A stretch of DNA of 64,000 nucleotides from Promicromonospora sp. AC04 (GCF_003058225.1 NZ_QBUG01000001.1:496001-560000); one strand, 5' to 3'; shown: positions 28,001 through 39,822, counted from the first letter of the stretch. Notes: generated by a model from the letters alone, not told the origin. Program-made: numbers and translations.

Positions 28001-30828
28001 CGTCGTGCGGTCACCACGGTCGGCGCGTCACGGCTGATCGCGTAGTCGAAGGTCGCCGACGGCGCGTTCGGGTACTTGGTCCGGAGGCGGTCGGTGCCCC
28101 ACACCTTGATCAGCCGCCCGAGAGCGTCGTAGGCGTTCTCGGCCACCAGACCGTTCGGGTCGGTCACCTTGACCGGCTGCCCGTCGCTGACCTCCAGGCT
28201 CGTAGTGGTGGCATGACCCTTGGCGTTGGTCACCACCGTGGCCGTCGTCGGCCCGCCGGTCACGGGCGTGTAGGCGGTGGTGGTCGCCCGGTTCAGGGCG
28301 TCCGCCGTCTGCGTCACGCGCCCGTGCACGTCGTACGACGACGTCGACTGGGTCTCGTAGACCGGGCTGCCGGCCTCGTACCGGACCGCCTTCTCCACCA
28401 GGGTGGGGTTGCCGCTCGACGGCGCTACCCCGTCACCCTGCCCGTCGTACCTGGTGCGCAGGTCCGAGACGGCGTGCTCGGGGTACGACGGCGTCGTGCC
28501 GCAGCCCACCGCGACCGTCTGGACGCGCACGGGGAACGACACGAGCCAGGCGCTCTCGTTGACGCCGTAAGCAGTGGTGGTGCACAGGTCGTCGCTCGCC
28601 GTCGACGGGTCTCCCTGGTCGTCGACCGTTGCCGGCTGCCCATGCGGCCCGTAGGTGGTGACCTTCCTGGTCTCGACCTCTCCACCGGAGTCCTTCGGCG
28701 TGAACGTGCGCTCCGTGCCCGTGCCGACGAAGTACGCCTTGAGCTCGCCGCGTTCGGCGGTAGGCCCGCGCCAGACCGGGTCCGTGAGCGACTTGGTCAC
28801 GACCGGCGAGCCGTCCTCGATGCCGTTGCGGGTGACCGACTCGCGCTCGAACCCGACCAACCAGTCGTGGTCGGTGTGGGGGTCGCCCTCGGAGTCGTCG
28901 AACACGACCGAGCGCCGGCCGCCCTCCTTGTTCAGCCGGTCCTGGTCCATGCCCCGGTAGTAGTACGTGTCGGTGCGCGTCTGCGGCCCGGCCTCGTCCC
29001 CCGAGTCGCCCATGATCGTGGTGACGTGGGAGAAGCCGCGGAACTCGTTCCAGTCCTTCTTGTCCGGCGGCGTGAACTCGCTGGTGTCGTAGTGCCACGC
29101 GGCGCCGTCGTACCTGTACTGGATCTGCTGCTCGATGCTGGAGCTGATCAGGTCGCCGATCACCAGCCCGGAGACCACGTACTTGTTGAACCAGGCGGTC
29201 TGCTCCGCGTGCGTCTCGTCGGCCCAGGTCGCCGGGTAGCACCGGCGCTCGTTGGTGTGCGCGTTCGCGGGGACGTGGCCGGCGTCGTCCAGGCAGTTGG
29301 CGGGGGCATAGGTGACGCTGATGACGCCGCCCGCCTCGGAGACGACGCTCGTGATCCGGTATCGGTTGATCGGCGTCTGGTTGTCGGTCACCACCCGGTT
29401 GGCCATCTGCGCGCCCTCGAAGGTGACCTTGGGCAGCGTGGCGCCCGAACCGCCGCCGATCAGGCCCGTGTGCTCGATCGACTTGAGCCAGAGCGCGGCT
29501 CCCGCGCTGCCGTCACCCGGGCTGGGGTAGGACTGCTCGAGCTTCCACCGGTCGACGGCAACCAGCTCACCGCCCTTGCGGACCTTCGTCGTCACCGTGT
29601 CCAGGCGCTGCCCGGTCCAGAACGTGGGCGACCACTTCTCCGCGCAGGTAGCGCCCTCGCAGAGCTGGTCCAGCGGGGTGTCCGGCCAGTTCTGGTGCTT
29701 GCTGGTGCTGCACTCCGCCGCCGGGATACCCGGGATGCACCGGTTGGCAGTGCCGAACTCCACCGTCGCGGCGGGGGTGCTCGACGCAGTCGCGTGCAGC
29801 CCGTACTGGATCTGGTTCAGCCACCCGCCACGGTCGTAGGTGACCGCCTTGTCGCCGTCGTTGAAGTCGCCGTATCGGTTGGTCTCCTTGGTGTAGTCGT
29901 AGAGCATCGTGTTCCCGTTGCGGTCCACCACCTTGTCCAGGTTCCACCGCCAGGCCTGGTCGCACCGCGACGCCTTGAACGACGCCGCGTCGTAGCACGG
30001 CTCACCGCTGTCGTCGCCGTACACCCGGACCTTCCACACGGAGTTCGACGTCGGCCGCGACCCGAAGAAGTACTGGGTGCCGTCGGTGGCGGTGATCTTC
30101 CACCCCTCGCCGTCCTGCTGGCCTGCGTCCGGCGTCCCGATCTGCTGCACCCGGGTGTAGTCGTCGCTCTTTAGCTTCCAGCTGTCGCCGCCGGCGCGAA
30201 TCATCAGCCCGCCACCGCCGTCGAACACCGAGGTGGCGTTGTCGCCGCGCCAGCACAGGTCGCCGACGTTGTCGAACCCGTTCTTGGGCCCGCGGCTGCC
30301 CTCCTTGTCCTGCATGCACCCGCCGTACGTGCGCTCGACGAAGCTCTCCCCCAGGCCCCAGCCGTCGCCCACCCAGGACGGCTGGTTGTTCGTCGCGCTC
30401 GTGCGGCCGTCCACGGCCGACGACGCGTAGCCCAGCGCCAGGCTCGGCTCGAGGCCGCCGGGGACGGGCGGGACGCGCAGCGGGTAGGACCACGTGAAGT
30501 CGCCGGTCTGCTTCGACACGTCCCAGGTGGCGGACGGCGACAGGGGCGTCGCCGTCGGCCGCCCGCCGCCGTCCGACACCTCGCTGCCGGGGTCCTGTGC
30601 CCCGCTCAGCGCATCGGCGGTCGAGTCGTCGGACGCCGGGGCTTCCATGGCGTCCGCCGCTACGACCGGTACCGAGGGCATGCCGCCCAGGCCGCCCGGT
30701 GTGTCCGCGAACGCCTCCTGCGGCGTCTGGGTCACCACCAGGAGCGAGGCGACCAGCGCCGCCACCGGGATCGTCGCGGTCCATCGCCGACGGGAGGTCC
30801 GCTGTTCGCGGCCGGTGTGCCAGGTCAT
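25078..30828 (-). CDS. Secreted Rhs/YD-repeat protein with unique C-terminal tail
   Basis: A 1916-residue exported protein. A basic N terminus and hydrophobic segment ending near QEAFADTP form the signal. The family entry motif WSYPLRVPPVPGGLEPSLALGYASSAVDGR follows, then a long array of YD repeats (for example YDALGRLIKVWG, YDAAGQLVRTTDSRG, YEYDVLGRKTYVRDG). The Rhs-associated core is LTHLGAREYDNELGRFISVDP and YAYSNNNPTSASDSDGL near residue 1690. The final ~220 residues are not Rhs: a Lys/Pro linker, then a beta-rich domain with Cys pairs and serine-rich strands, encoded by lower-GC DNA. The start overlaps the LamG gene stop (ATGA). It may be a polymorphic toxin or a cell-wall filament; the tail is unrecognised. 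Confidence 0.93.
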   Translation of the reverse strand: MTWHTGREQRTSRRRWTATIPVAALVASLLVVTQTPQEAFADTPGGLGGMPSVPVVAADAMEAPASDDSTADALSGAQDPGSEVSDGGGRPTATPLSPSATWDVSKQTGDFTWSYPLRVPPVPGGLEPSLALGYASSAVDGRTSATNNQPSWVGDGWGLGESFVERTYGGCMQDKEGSRGPKNGFDNVGDLCWRGDNATSVFDGGGGLMIRAGGDSWKLKSDDYTRVQQIGTPDAGQQDGEGWKITATDGTQYFFGSRPTSNSVWKVRVYGDDSGEPCYDAASFKASRCDQAWRWNLDKVVDRNGNTMLYDYTKETNRYGDFNDGDKAVTYDRGGWLNQIQYGLHATASSTPAATVEFGTANRCIPGIPAAECSTSKHQNWPDTPLDQLCEGATCAEKWSPTFWTGQRLDTVTTKVRKGGELVAVDRWKLEQSYPSPGDGSAGAALWLKSIEHTGLIGGGSGATLPKVTFEGAQMANRVVTDNQTPINRYRITSVVSEAGGVISVTYAPANCLDDAGHVPANAHTNERRCYPATWADETHAEQTAWFNKYVVSGLVIGDLISSSIEQQIQYRYDGAAWHYDTSEFTPPDKKDWNEFRGFSHVTTIMGDSGDEAGPQTRTDTYYYRGMDQDRLNKEGGRRSVVFDDSEGDPHTDHDWLVGFERESVTRNGIEDGSPVVTKSLTDPVWRGPTAERGELKAYFVGTGTERTFTPKDSGGEVETRKVTTYGPHGQPATVDDQGDPSTASDDLCTTTAYGVNESAWLVSFPVRVQTVAVGCGTTPSYPEHAVSDLRTRYDGQGDGVAPSSGNPTLVEKAVRYEAGSPVYETQSTSSYDVHGRVTQTADALNRATTTAYTPVTGGPTTATVVTNAKGHATTTSLEVSDGQPVKVTDPNGLVAENAYDALGRLIKVWGTDRLRTKYPNAPSATFDYAISRDAPTVVTARRLGPNSNDARPQYIEARTIYDGNYRVRQEQAPAAGGGRLLTDHRYDTQGRQYIVTNPFFNDEPVDSRLWRAADSESLGQNVTKYDAASRPVEAAFQANTETEWKTLTRYGGDRTYVTPPEGGTPTMTVTDARGRVTSLHQFEGDTPTGDADITRYEYTPVGKLETVTDEAGSEWGYEYNLAGQKVRSDDPSAGVTESVFDAAGQLVRTTDSRGQVLDYEYDVLGRKTYVRDGSDADAVLARWTYDSTRLVRPDGTATVAKGRPTSAIRPDSEGNTITSKVNSYTTTYQTKQTLLTIPQSEGLLGAGNGGPRTYATEYTYNPDGSLKSEILPAIGDLGQEEIFHTYDDAGRPSMTYGGADGAGGTTYYASCSTYTRLGEMQRVQLGGVPNFDDQQNDCATEFDESERRAWITTYYDEYTRRVDRTVVDGEVPRPEQADLAYEYDDAGNVLSITDTPGELATDRQCFEYDHLRRLTEAWTPGTSCDDEASVTDLSGPAAYWQSFTYDASGNRLTKVDHALKGDVTERYEYPEAGAEQRNVVESAETMSADGTQISLDEYAYDDAGNTIQRGDQRLEWDQLGKVKSVTEGGQVTSFVYGADGDRLIRHAPDVSTLYLPGQELRADEATGELTATRYYTHAGQPVAVRTDSTLTWTASDHHGTAQVAINAVTMATSVRRMDPFGMPRGEQPAEWPSEKGFVGGTLDADIGLTHLGAREYDNELGRFISVDPVIDHNDMQQMNGYAYSNNNPTSASDSDGLFFGWFAAIQKIIKTVKSAFKPKSSWKPPLGGPGFEGKNGPKKTKAPKVVRGIEPERVVGNDCGLFTYMFFESSCYSVQPARPYTDISQGDPRLAYEQVGVGVVMWDEQQNTWTFEESSSRSTTVAVTASGKLLGSNFETSVSATQELSWSSGKNIPSEPCPGECSGRQRYVPAVEYSVQTYKRYYENGEVVTYDVRVPHSLIFVHESTYNKSPLNGGR

Positions 30829-33800
30829 GACTCGTCTCCTTCGGTCTGTGCAGCGAGGTCCGCGATCTCCTGTGCGGACAGGGCGCCCATCCAGGTGTCG
30901 ACCTGGTCGATGTCGCCCGTGAAGAACTCCGTGTTGGCCGCGCGCAGCTGGCCGCGGCCGATCGCCATGCGGCGTTGCGCCGCGGAGAGGGTCACGCCGT
31001 CCTGGATGCCGACCAGGGCGCCGTCCATGTACAGCCGCAGCTGTCTGGCCGGGTGGTCGTACACCCCCACCAGGTGCGTCCACTTGCCGATCGCCGCCGG
31101 CGGCCCCGAGTAGGCCCGCGCGAAGACGGCGTCGTCGGAGTCGGTGGTCCAGCCGCCGAACGACCAGCGCCCGATGTCGCCGTCGTACTGCAGCGTGAAG
31201 TCGCTCATCCTGGCCCCGTCCTGCGACGCGACCGTCTGCACGCCCGCGCTGTCGGTGACCCGCACGCGCGCGGCGACCGTGATGCTCCCGTACGTCGTCG
31301 CGCCGGGGTAGGTGGCCTGCGCGAACCCGGGGCTGGTGGCGTTCAGGGAGAGCGCGCGGCCGAACCGGCCGTCGACGAACCCGACGGCGCCGTTGGTGGT
31401 GGTCGGGTTGGCGCGCCAGGAGGTGTCGGTCACCGTGTCGTCGTCGAACGTCCACCTTCCGAGCGACGGGTCCCAGACGTCGTTGTAGACGGCGGCCACC
31501 TTGGGATCGGGCAGGACCTCGTCGAAGGTGCGGACGTCGTCGATGTGGCCCTTGAAGGGCAGGGTGAACCCATGGCTCGCGTCGCCCTGATGGGCTCCGA
31601 TCCGGAAGTCGCCGGACGCCGCGACGGAGTCGACGCCGGGCACGAGCTCGGACATGCGGCCGTTCACGTACAGGCGCAGCTGGCCCAGGTTCGGGACGTA
31701 GACCAGCGCGAGATGCGTCCAGTGACCGACCCGCACGGTCTCGTCGGAGTAGACGGCCTTGGTGACGGTCGCGCCGTCGGCGCCCCGCGACGCGATGACG
31801 CCGCCCCACCGGTTGCCGGCCCGCGCGATCACGAAGTTGTGCCCGGCGCTCACGACGGCCTCCCATCCGGTGCTGTCGCTCGCCGACAGCGGATAGACCC
31901 AGGCCGACGCCGCGTACTCCTCCCCGGCGGCGGGCACGGGCCCCTCGGCGGTCGCGTAGCCGTCCACGCCGTCGAAGGTGCGCGCCCGGCCGTGCCTGCC
32001 GCCGATGACGTCGGTGGCGGCGGCGTCGTGCATGGTCGCGTCCAGCTCCCCGACGGCGTCGACCGCCACCGCGGTGCCGTCCGCCTCGTCGAGCTTCCAC
32101 TGGTGGGTCGGCTCCGGGGGCTCCGTCGGCACCGGGTCCAGGAGTCCGCCCGAGGCGTAGAACGCGTGCAGCTCCTTGACCCGCGTGTCGTTGAACGCGC
32201 CGGTGTAGGCCCGCACGTCGTCGACCACACCCGGGAAGTACTCCGCGGGGTTGCCCGACCCGTCGCGGCCGCGGCCGATCTGGAGGTCGCCGGGTGACTG
32301 CCACGCCTCGACCCCGAACCCCTCGCTCATGCGCACCGCGTCGACGACGAGCCAGATCCGGCCCGTCGGGGCATGGAAGATGCCCGTCAGGTGCACCGGC
32401 CGGTCGAAGTCGCACGGGGCGTCGGGGTCCGGGTTGTTCGGGTCGCACCGGAACAGCCCGACCGAGGCGACAGTAGTCCCGTCCTGGTTGGACATCTCGA
32501 AGACCCAGTCACCGGTGGTATGCACGGCGGTGGGTCCGCCGTCGTAGCCGAGCCGCACGCGGCTGTCACCGCCCGACACGCCGTCCAGGCTCACCGCCGT
32601 GCGGACGCACTCGCCCGGGTCGGGTGCGTCCTCGTCCTCCTCTCCCTCGTCCGGCGTGCAGGCCGCGGAACGGTCGAGCTGGACGACGGCGGAGACGGTG
32701 AACGACCCGTCCGTACGAAGGTCGAGGTCGGAGGCCGAGAGGTAGTCGTCCTCGCCGTCCAGCTCGAGCGCGTTCCCGACCACGCCGTCGGTCCAGCCGA
32801 CCTGCGCCGTGCTCGGGGCGACGGCCGCGCTGCCGCCCACGGCGTCCGCCGCGCTGGTGCCCTGGCCCTCGTCCAGTCGCCAGTTGTGCCGCAGGCTCAG
32901 GTCCCGTCCGGCCAGGTCGCGGACCTCGTCCGGGAAAAGCACCCTGCCGTACGCGGTGACGTCGTCGACCGACCCGAGCACCCGGTTCTGCCGGTTGCCC
33001 GAGCCTAGGGCCGCGCCGATCTGCAGCTCGCCCGCCGGGTGATCCCACGCCACCGGGGCCGCGGCGGTGCCGGTGGCCTCCCCGTTGACGTAGAGGGTGA
33101 TGGTCCTGGCCGCCGCGTCGTACACGCCCGCCAGGTGCGTCCACACGTTGTCCTGCGCGAGCGGCCCCTCCACCAGGTAGGGCGTACCGGCGCCGTCGGT
33201 GGGCGGCCGCTGGAACCCCCACTTCCCGCTGGACAGCTTGACGAGCTGGAACGCGCTGGTGGTCCGCCCGTCCTGGGACACGATGGTCGAGGTGCCGTTC
33301 AGGTCGTCGATGCGTGCCCACGCCGTCACCGCGAAGCTCTTGGTCGTGTCCACCGCGTGTGGCGCCGAGACCCAGTCGTTCCCGTCGCCGGTCAGCGCCC
33401 GGTCGTCGCCGTCCTCGGGCAGATCGGTCTGCCCGGGACCCCACCAGCAGTCGGCCGCGGCAGTGGTGCCGTCGCAGTGCGCCGTCCCGTCCAGGGCATG
33501 CCCGGTCGCGTTGGTCGCGTCCCCGTCGAGCTGCCAGCGCCCGACGGCGACGTCGTCGCGCACCACTATCGCCTGGACCTCGTCGGCGCTCAGGGCCCTG
33601 GTGAACGCCCGGACCTCGTCGACGGCGCCGTTCCACCGCGACGACGGCGTCCCGTTCAGCCCCCGGCCCATCACGAACGAGCCGCTCGCCGCGAACTCCG
33701 TGTGCGGCCGGTCCTTCGGCGTCCCCGCCAGGCTCCCGTTCACGTACAGCCTGATCGCCCGGTTCGCGCCGTCGTGCACGGCGAACAGGTGCGTCCACGC

Positions 33801-36635
33801 AGTGGGCTCCGCCGCGTCCGCGCGGATCACGGCGTCGGCCGCCGCGTCCTGCGCGTCCTCGCCATAGGTGGCGAACTCCCACTGCCCCGCCGTCGCACTG
33901 GTCTTCACGTACGACACGGTGAACCCGCTGCGGTTGGTGCCGTCCTGCGACAGGGCGACCACCCGGTCGCCGACCGCCAGGTCCGCGACCGCCGCCGGGT
34001 CCAGCCGGACGTGGCCGCCCACCGAGTAGCTCCGGTTGGTGGTCACGACCGGCCCGTCGGACGAGACCACCTCCCCGTCGGCCCCGCCGACGTGCACCGC
34101 CTGGCCGACGGCGCCCTCGGCGACGCTCGGGTCCTCGGCCCCGTCCGCGTCGCAGTCGCCGCAGAAGTACGCGTCCTGGTGCAGCACACCCGCCTGGCCG
34201 CCAGGAACGCTGTTCAGCGTGGTGCTGCTCCCGGGCTTGTCCTCGAACTTCCACTGGGCCACCTGCACGTTCGCGCCGGCCACCGCCGCCTTGACCTCGG
34301 CGGGCGTCAGCACGCGCTCGTAGAGCTTGACCTCGTCCACCAGGCCCTTCCAGTGGTCCGCCGCCGCGGCGCCGTCCCACATCGTCCGGCCGATCTGGAC
34401 GTCGCCGTTCGCGTCCCAGTCCGGGCACGCGGCGCCGCGGGTCACCTCGCCGGCCTTCTCGCCGTCGACGTAGAGCGTCAGCTTCCGCGTGCGCGCGTCG
34501 TAGGTCCCGGTGAGGTGGGTCGGCACGCCGGCCTCGGACGGTTCGGTCGAGTCGGCGATGGACGTGCCCTTGTACTCCGCGTCCGAGCACGCCATGCCGA
34601 ACGCCCAGCGGCCGCCCTCCTGCTCCGCGTCGCCGTCCTCGTCCGGCCGTTGCCACAGCACGAAGCCCGGGAACCTGGTGCCGTCCTGGCTCACCGCGGC
34701 GCGTGCGCCGGTCGTGTCGTCGAGCCGGACCCAGGCCGACACGGAGAAGCTCGCGTCCGTCCGGACGGCGTTCGGTGCGCTGGCGTGCCCCTTGCTCCCG
34801 TCGAGCAACAGACCCTGGTTGATCGCGCCGTCGTCGTACGTGGCGCCGTCGTGCAGGACCATGTCGCGGTCGCCCAGGTAGGCGCGGTCCTTGCCCGTGC
34901 CGTCCAGCGACCAGTCCGCGTAGGCGCCGTTGCCGGGCCGCACCCGCAGGTGCCGGCTCACCGTCGCGCTCTTGTTCCCCGCGCGGTCGACAGCCTGCAC
35001 GAAGAACGACCGCGGGCCGTCGCCGGGCGGCGTCGTCCAGACCGTGGCGTCACCGCCGAGCGCGTCGGCGTCGATCTTGTTGGCCGGGGGGTCGGTCCAG
35101 CCCCACAGGTAGTGGTCGACGTCGTCGTCGCCGGTGATGTTCGAGCAGCGCCCCGCCGCCAGGAGCGCGGGGGTGCACGCCTTGAAGTCGAACCGGCCCT
35201 CGACGCCCTCCCCGCCGTGCCACCGGTTCTCGTCGGTGTACAGGTAGTCGTCGACCACCGGAGCGGTGGGCGCCTTGCGGTCGACCACGAACCTCGGCCC
35301 CACCCCGACCGGCCCGTTGTTGTTCCAGTCGCGGCCGTTCACCTGCCAGGTCACGGTGTTGACGGCGTTCTCGGCGGTCGTGACCGGCCGCGAGTGCACG
35401 GCCCCCGACTGGGCGGCGTTCGGGCTGACGTAGTCGGTGGTCTGCCCGTTGCTCGTGTACCGCCAGACGCTCTGCAGCGCGTCGCCGTCCGGGTCGCTCA
35501 GCGTCGCCTTGAGGCTCACGCTCGAGTCGCTGAGGTACGGCACCCCGGCGCACCAGGTGCAGGGCGTCCGCAGCGGCGGGTCGGTGGTCATCCCCGTCGG
35601 GGCGCTCGGCACCGTGTTGAAGCGGGCGATCAGCTTCGCGTTGTTGTTGTACTTGCGCCACCACGGCGAGTGCTCGATGTTGTCGTCGTCGTTCGCCGGG
35701 GACACCAGGAACGAGGTGTACCCACCGCGGTTCACCCGCGACGTGACGTCGGCCGCCGCCGTCTTGGCCCCGCCGCACCCGTAGTCCGCGTTCACCTTGG
35801 GCGCCAGCATGTCGACGTAGGAGGGCTCCCAGCCGGGCTTGTTGCCCCACGTCGTCTCGGACCCCGGGTCCGACGTCGCCTTGTGCACGTGGTGGTACCG
35901 AGCGGTCGCGTTGCAGTCGGGGCTGTACTCCACCACTGCGTTCAGGTCCGCGTCGACCACCTCCTTGCCGGCCAGGAAGCTCGTGTCGAACCGCCAGTAC
36001 GTCCAGGCGACGCCGATGTTCCGCATGCCGCACGCGCCCCACCCGGACCAGCACCTGCCGACCTGCGCGAGCGGCGGCTCGCCGCTCGTGTTCCACCCCT
36101 TGAAGTCGGGCAGTCCCGAGAGCACCGTCGCCCAGCCGTACTTGTCCGCCGTGTGGTCCCGAAGGATCCCGACGCCCCCGTCCGCGTCGATCTTCTGCCA
36201 CGTCCCGTCCTCGGCCTTGGTACGGATCGGGGACGAGTTGATCTCCACGACCATCTGCCCGTCGGGCTCCGCGAAGACGGTCTGCACCTCGGTCCGCAGC
36301 TCGGGCGCCTCGACCCGCCGCCCGGTGGCCTGCGCGGCGGCGGACGCCTTCTGCTGCGCGCGCTCCTCGCGCGTCGGCGCGGTCAGATCGGGGGCGGACG
36401 GCGCGGCGGACACCTCGGGCAGCGCCTCCGACGTCGTCCCCGCAGCCGTCTCCGCGGCCGCGCCGGCGCCCAGGTCCTCGGCCTGAGCAGGGGTGATGAG
36501 CGCGCCGGCGCCCAGCGGCACGGCAACGACCAGCGAGACCGCTGCCGCGAGCGCGCGGCGCGACAGGGCGCGTGACATCGGCGTCGACCGACCGGCAGCC
36601 CTCATGCTCGACCCGGAGCCCGTACGTGAACGCAT
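30825..36635 (-). CDS. Secreted giant LamG-domain protein
   Basis: A 1936-residue exported protein. The signal region has a long basic N part, core LAAAVSLVVAVPLGAGALI and an A-Q-A-type end. Residues to about 600 resemble DNRLRE-type surface modules (VTWQVNGRDWNNNGP, VQAVDRAGNKSATVSRHLRV). Six laminin-G/concanavalin-like modules follow, each opening with a W-x-L/F-D/E signature (ADWSLDG, AQWKFED, GRWQLDG, HNWRLDE, HQWKLDE, GRWTFDD) and containing FSVSAWVRLDD, THLTGTYD and LYVDGE/LYVNG strands. ATG 36635 follows GAAGGG. It is coupled to the Rhs gene. It probably binds or displays on the cell surface beside the Rhs protein. Confidence 0.93.
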   Translation of the reverse strand: MRSRTGSGSSMRAAGRSTPMSRALSRRALAAAVSLVVAVPLGAGALITPAQAEDLGAGAAAETAAGTTSEALPEVSAAPSAPDLTAPTREERAQQKASAAAQATGRRVEAPELRTEVQTVFAEPDGQMVVEINSSPIRTKAEDGTWQKIDADGGVGILRDHTADKYGWATVLSGLPDFKGWNTSGEPPLAQVGRCWSGWGACGMRNIGVAWTYWRFDTSFLAGKEVVDADLNAVVEYSPDCNATARYHHVHKATSDPGSETTWGNKPGWEPSYVDMLAPKVNADYGCGGAKTAAADVTSRVNRGGYTSFLVSPANDDDNIEHSPWWRKYNNNAKLIARFNTVPSAPTGMTTDPPLRTPCTWCAGVPYLSDSSVSLKATLSDPDGDALQSVWRYTSNGQTTDYVSPNAAQSGAVHSRPVTTAENAVNTVTWQVNGRDWNNNGPVGVGPRFVVDRKAPTAPVVDDYLYTDENRWHGGEGVEGRFDFKACTPALLAAGRCSNITGDDDVDHYLWGWTDPPANKIDADALGGDATVWTTPPGDGPRSFFVQAVDRAGNKSATVSRHLRVRPGNGAYADWSLDGTGKDRAYLGDRDMVLHDGATYDDGAINQGLLLDGSKGHASAPNAVRTDASFSVSAWVRLDDTTGARAAVSQDGTRFPGFVLWQRPDEDGDAEQEGGRWAFGMACSDAEYKGTSIADSTEPSEAGVPTHLTGTYDARTRKLTLYVDGEKAGEVTRGAACPDWDANGDVQIGRTMWDGAAAADHWKGLVDEVKLYERVLTPAEVKAAVAGANVQVAQWKFEDKPGSSTTLNSVPGGQAGVLHQDAYFCGDCDADGAEDPSVAEGAVGQAVHVGGADGEVVSSDGPVVTTNRSYSVGGHVRLDPAAVADLAVGDRVVALSQDGTNRSGFTVSYVKTSATAGQWEFATYGEDAQDAAADAVIRADAAEPTAWTHLFAVHDGANRAIRLYVNGSLAGTPKDRPHTEFAASGSFVMGRGLNGTPSSRWNGAVDEVRAFTRALSADEVQAIVVRDDVAVGRWQLDGDATNATGHALDGTAHCDGTTAAADCWWGPGQTDLPEDGDDRALTGDGNDWVSAPHAVDTTKSFAVTAWARIDDLNGTSTIVSQDGRTTSAFQLVKLSSGKWGFQRPPTDGAGTPYLVEGPLAQDNVWTHLAGVYDAAARTITLYVNGEATGTAAAPVAWDHPAGELQIGAALGSGNRQNRVLGSVDDVTAYGRVLFPDEVRDLAGRDLSLRHNWRLDEGQGTSAADAVGGSAAVAPSTAQVGWTDGVVGNALELDGEDDYLSASDLDLRTDGSFTVSAVVQLDRSAACTPDEGEEDEDAPDPGECVRTAVSLDGVSGGDSRVRLGYDGGPTAVHTTGDWVFEMSNQDGTTVASVGLFRCDPNNPDPDAPCDFDRPVHLTGIFHAPTGRIWLVVDAVRMSEGFGVEAWQSPGDLQIGRGRDGSGNPAEYFPGVVDDVRAYTGAFNDTRVKELHAFYASGGLLDPVPTEPPEPTHQWKLDEADGTAVAVDAVGELDATMHDAAATDVIGGRHGRARTFDGVDGYATAEGPVPAAGEEYAASAWVYPLSASDSTGWEAVVSAGHNFVIARAGNRWGGVIASRGADGATVTKAVYSDETVRVGHWTHLALVYVPNLGQLRLYVNGRMSELVPGVDSVAASGDFRIGAHQGDASHGFTLPFKGHIDDVRTFDEVLPDPKVAAVYNDVWDPSLGRWTFDDDTVTDTSWRANPTTTNGAVGFVDGRFGRALSLNATSPGFAQATYPGATTYGSITVAARVRVTDSAGVQTVASQDGARMSDFTLQYDGDIGRWSFGGWTTDSDDAVFARAYSGPPAAIGKWTHLVGVYDHPARQLRLYMDGALVGIQDGVTLSAAQRRMAIGRGQLRAANTEFFTGDIDQVDTWMGALSAQEIADLAAQTEGDES

Positions 36636-36795
36636 CGCCCAACCCTTCGTCGTCGCCCGGCCCCTCAGCCGGACCCACACAGGCGAGCATCGGCGGGAGG
36701 GCTAACAGATCGCTCTCATTTCGACGACGGCCGAATCACCCGCGCGAGGCGCGCCGGCACCGTCCCGAGCCGGGGTCCGGCGACCTACGGTGATC

Positions 36796-36833
36796 CGCGA
36801 TCCGGGAGGCAACTTCGCGATCTGGGAGGCAAC
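36796..36833 (+). repeat. Duplicated Shine-Dalgarno block before the protease
   Basis: CGCGATC(C/T)GGGAGGCAAC occurs twice, at 36796-36813 and 36816-36833, exactly 20 bp apart. The proximal GGGAGG is the binding site for ATG 36835; the distal one has no start codon of its own. Confidence 0.7.
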
Positions 36834-36834
36834 C

Positions 36835-39132
<2,298 letters not shown>

Positions 39133-39144
39133 CCCGGCCGCGGG

Positions 39145-39165
39145 CCTCACCTCTTTCGGGTGAGG
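39145..39165 (+). terminator. Small hairpin after the protease gene
   Basis: CCTCACC (39145-39151) and GGTGAGG (39159-39165) pair around a seven-base loop, 13 bases past the protease stop. There is no U tract. It could terminate the protease transcript. Confidence 0.5.
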
Positions 39166-39235
39166 TGCCCACGTGCGTGCCGTTCGTAACGTGAGCAGTT
39201 CCCTGTTCTGCCGCGACGAAGCGGAGCCCCTCACG

Positions 39236-39754
39236 GTGCGGACCGACGAGCCGGACCCACGCCGTATCGACCCGGACGACGCGCCGGACAAGTCGTACGA
39301 GCAGCGCTCGGCATACCTGTACGGGCTGGTCATCACCGGCTCGGTCCTCGCCGCCGCCCCCGAGGACGGCGGGCTCGTCCGGATCGCGCTGCTGCTGGGC
39401 GGCACCCTTCTCGTCTACTGGTGCGCCGAGACGTACGCGCACCTGATCGCCGCTCGGACCCTGGCGCGCCGACCGCTGCGCGCGCCCGAGCGTCGCGCCG
39501 TGGCCGCCGAGGGGCTGCCGATCGTCACCGCCTGCGCGGTCCCCGCTGTGGTGCTGCTGGCGGAAGCGCTGCTGCAGGTACCGACCTCGGTCGCGGTCGA
39601 CGTCGCCCTCGTCGTCAACCTCGTGCTGCTGCTGGTCGTGGGCTGGCGCATGAGCACAACCGGCGGGATGACGGGCGGCAGGCGTCTGGCAGCGACAGCG
39701 ATCGCCGGGCTGCTGGGGGTCGCCATGATCGGGCTGAAGCTGTCGCTGCACTAG
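39236..39754 (+). CDS. Hypothetical four-helix membrane protein
   Basis: A 172-residue protein with an acidic, Pro-rich N terminus (DEPDPRRIDPDDAPDKSYEQ) and about four hydrophobic helices (YLYGLVITGSVLAAA, IALLLGGTLLVYWCAETYAHLIA, LPIVTACAVPAVVLLAEALLQ, VAVDVALVVNLVLLLVVGW) plus a final one near the C terminus. GTG 39236 is chosen for a GGAG nine bases upstream; GTG 39173 and 39191 are in frame alternatives. No function is recognised. Confidence 0.75.
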   Translation: MRTDEPDPRRIDPDDAPDKSYEQRSAYLYGLVITGSVLAAAPEDGGLVRIALLLGGTLLVYWCAETYAHLIAARTLARRPLRAPERRAVAAEGLPIVTACAVPAVVLLAEALLQVPTSVAVDVALVVNLVLLLVVGWRMSTTGGMTGGRRLAATAIAGLLGVAMIGLKLSLH

Positions 39755-39822
39755 TTCGCCCGTTAGAGCCTGTCCATGTATCCCGATACGTCCTATCGTG
39801 GAAGATGCGGAGTCATGAAGTG

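Noticed and set aside
33039-36575. A plus-strand open frame of more than 1100 codons opposite the LamG gene, and similar long frames at 1197-3905, 9582-12920 and 22026-24737.
   Set aside because: These are antisense shadows of high-GC genes: Arg/Pro/Gly-rich, no domain, no ribosome binding site, and the opposite frame has clear families.
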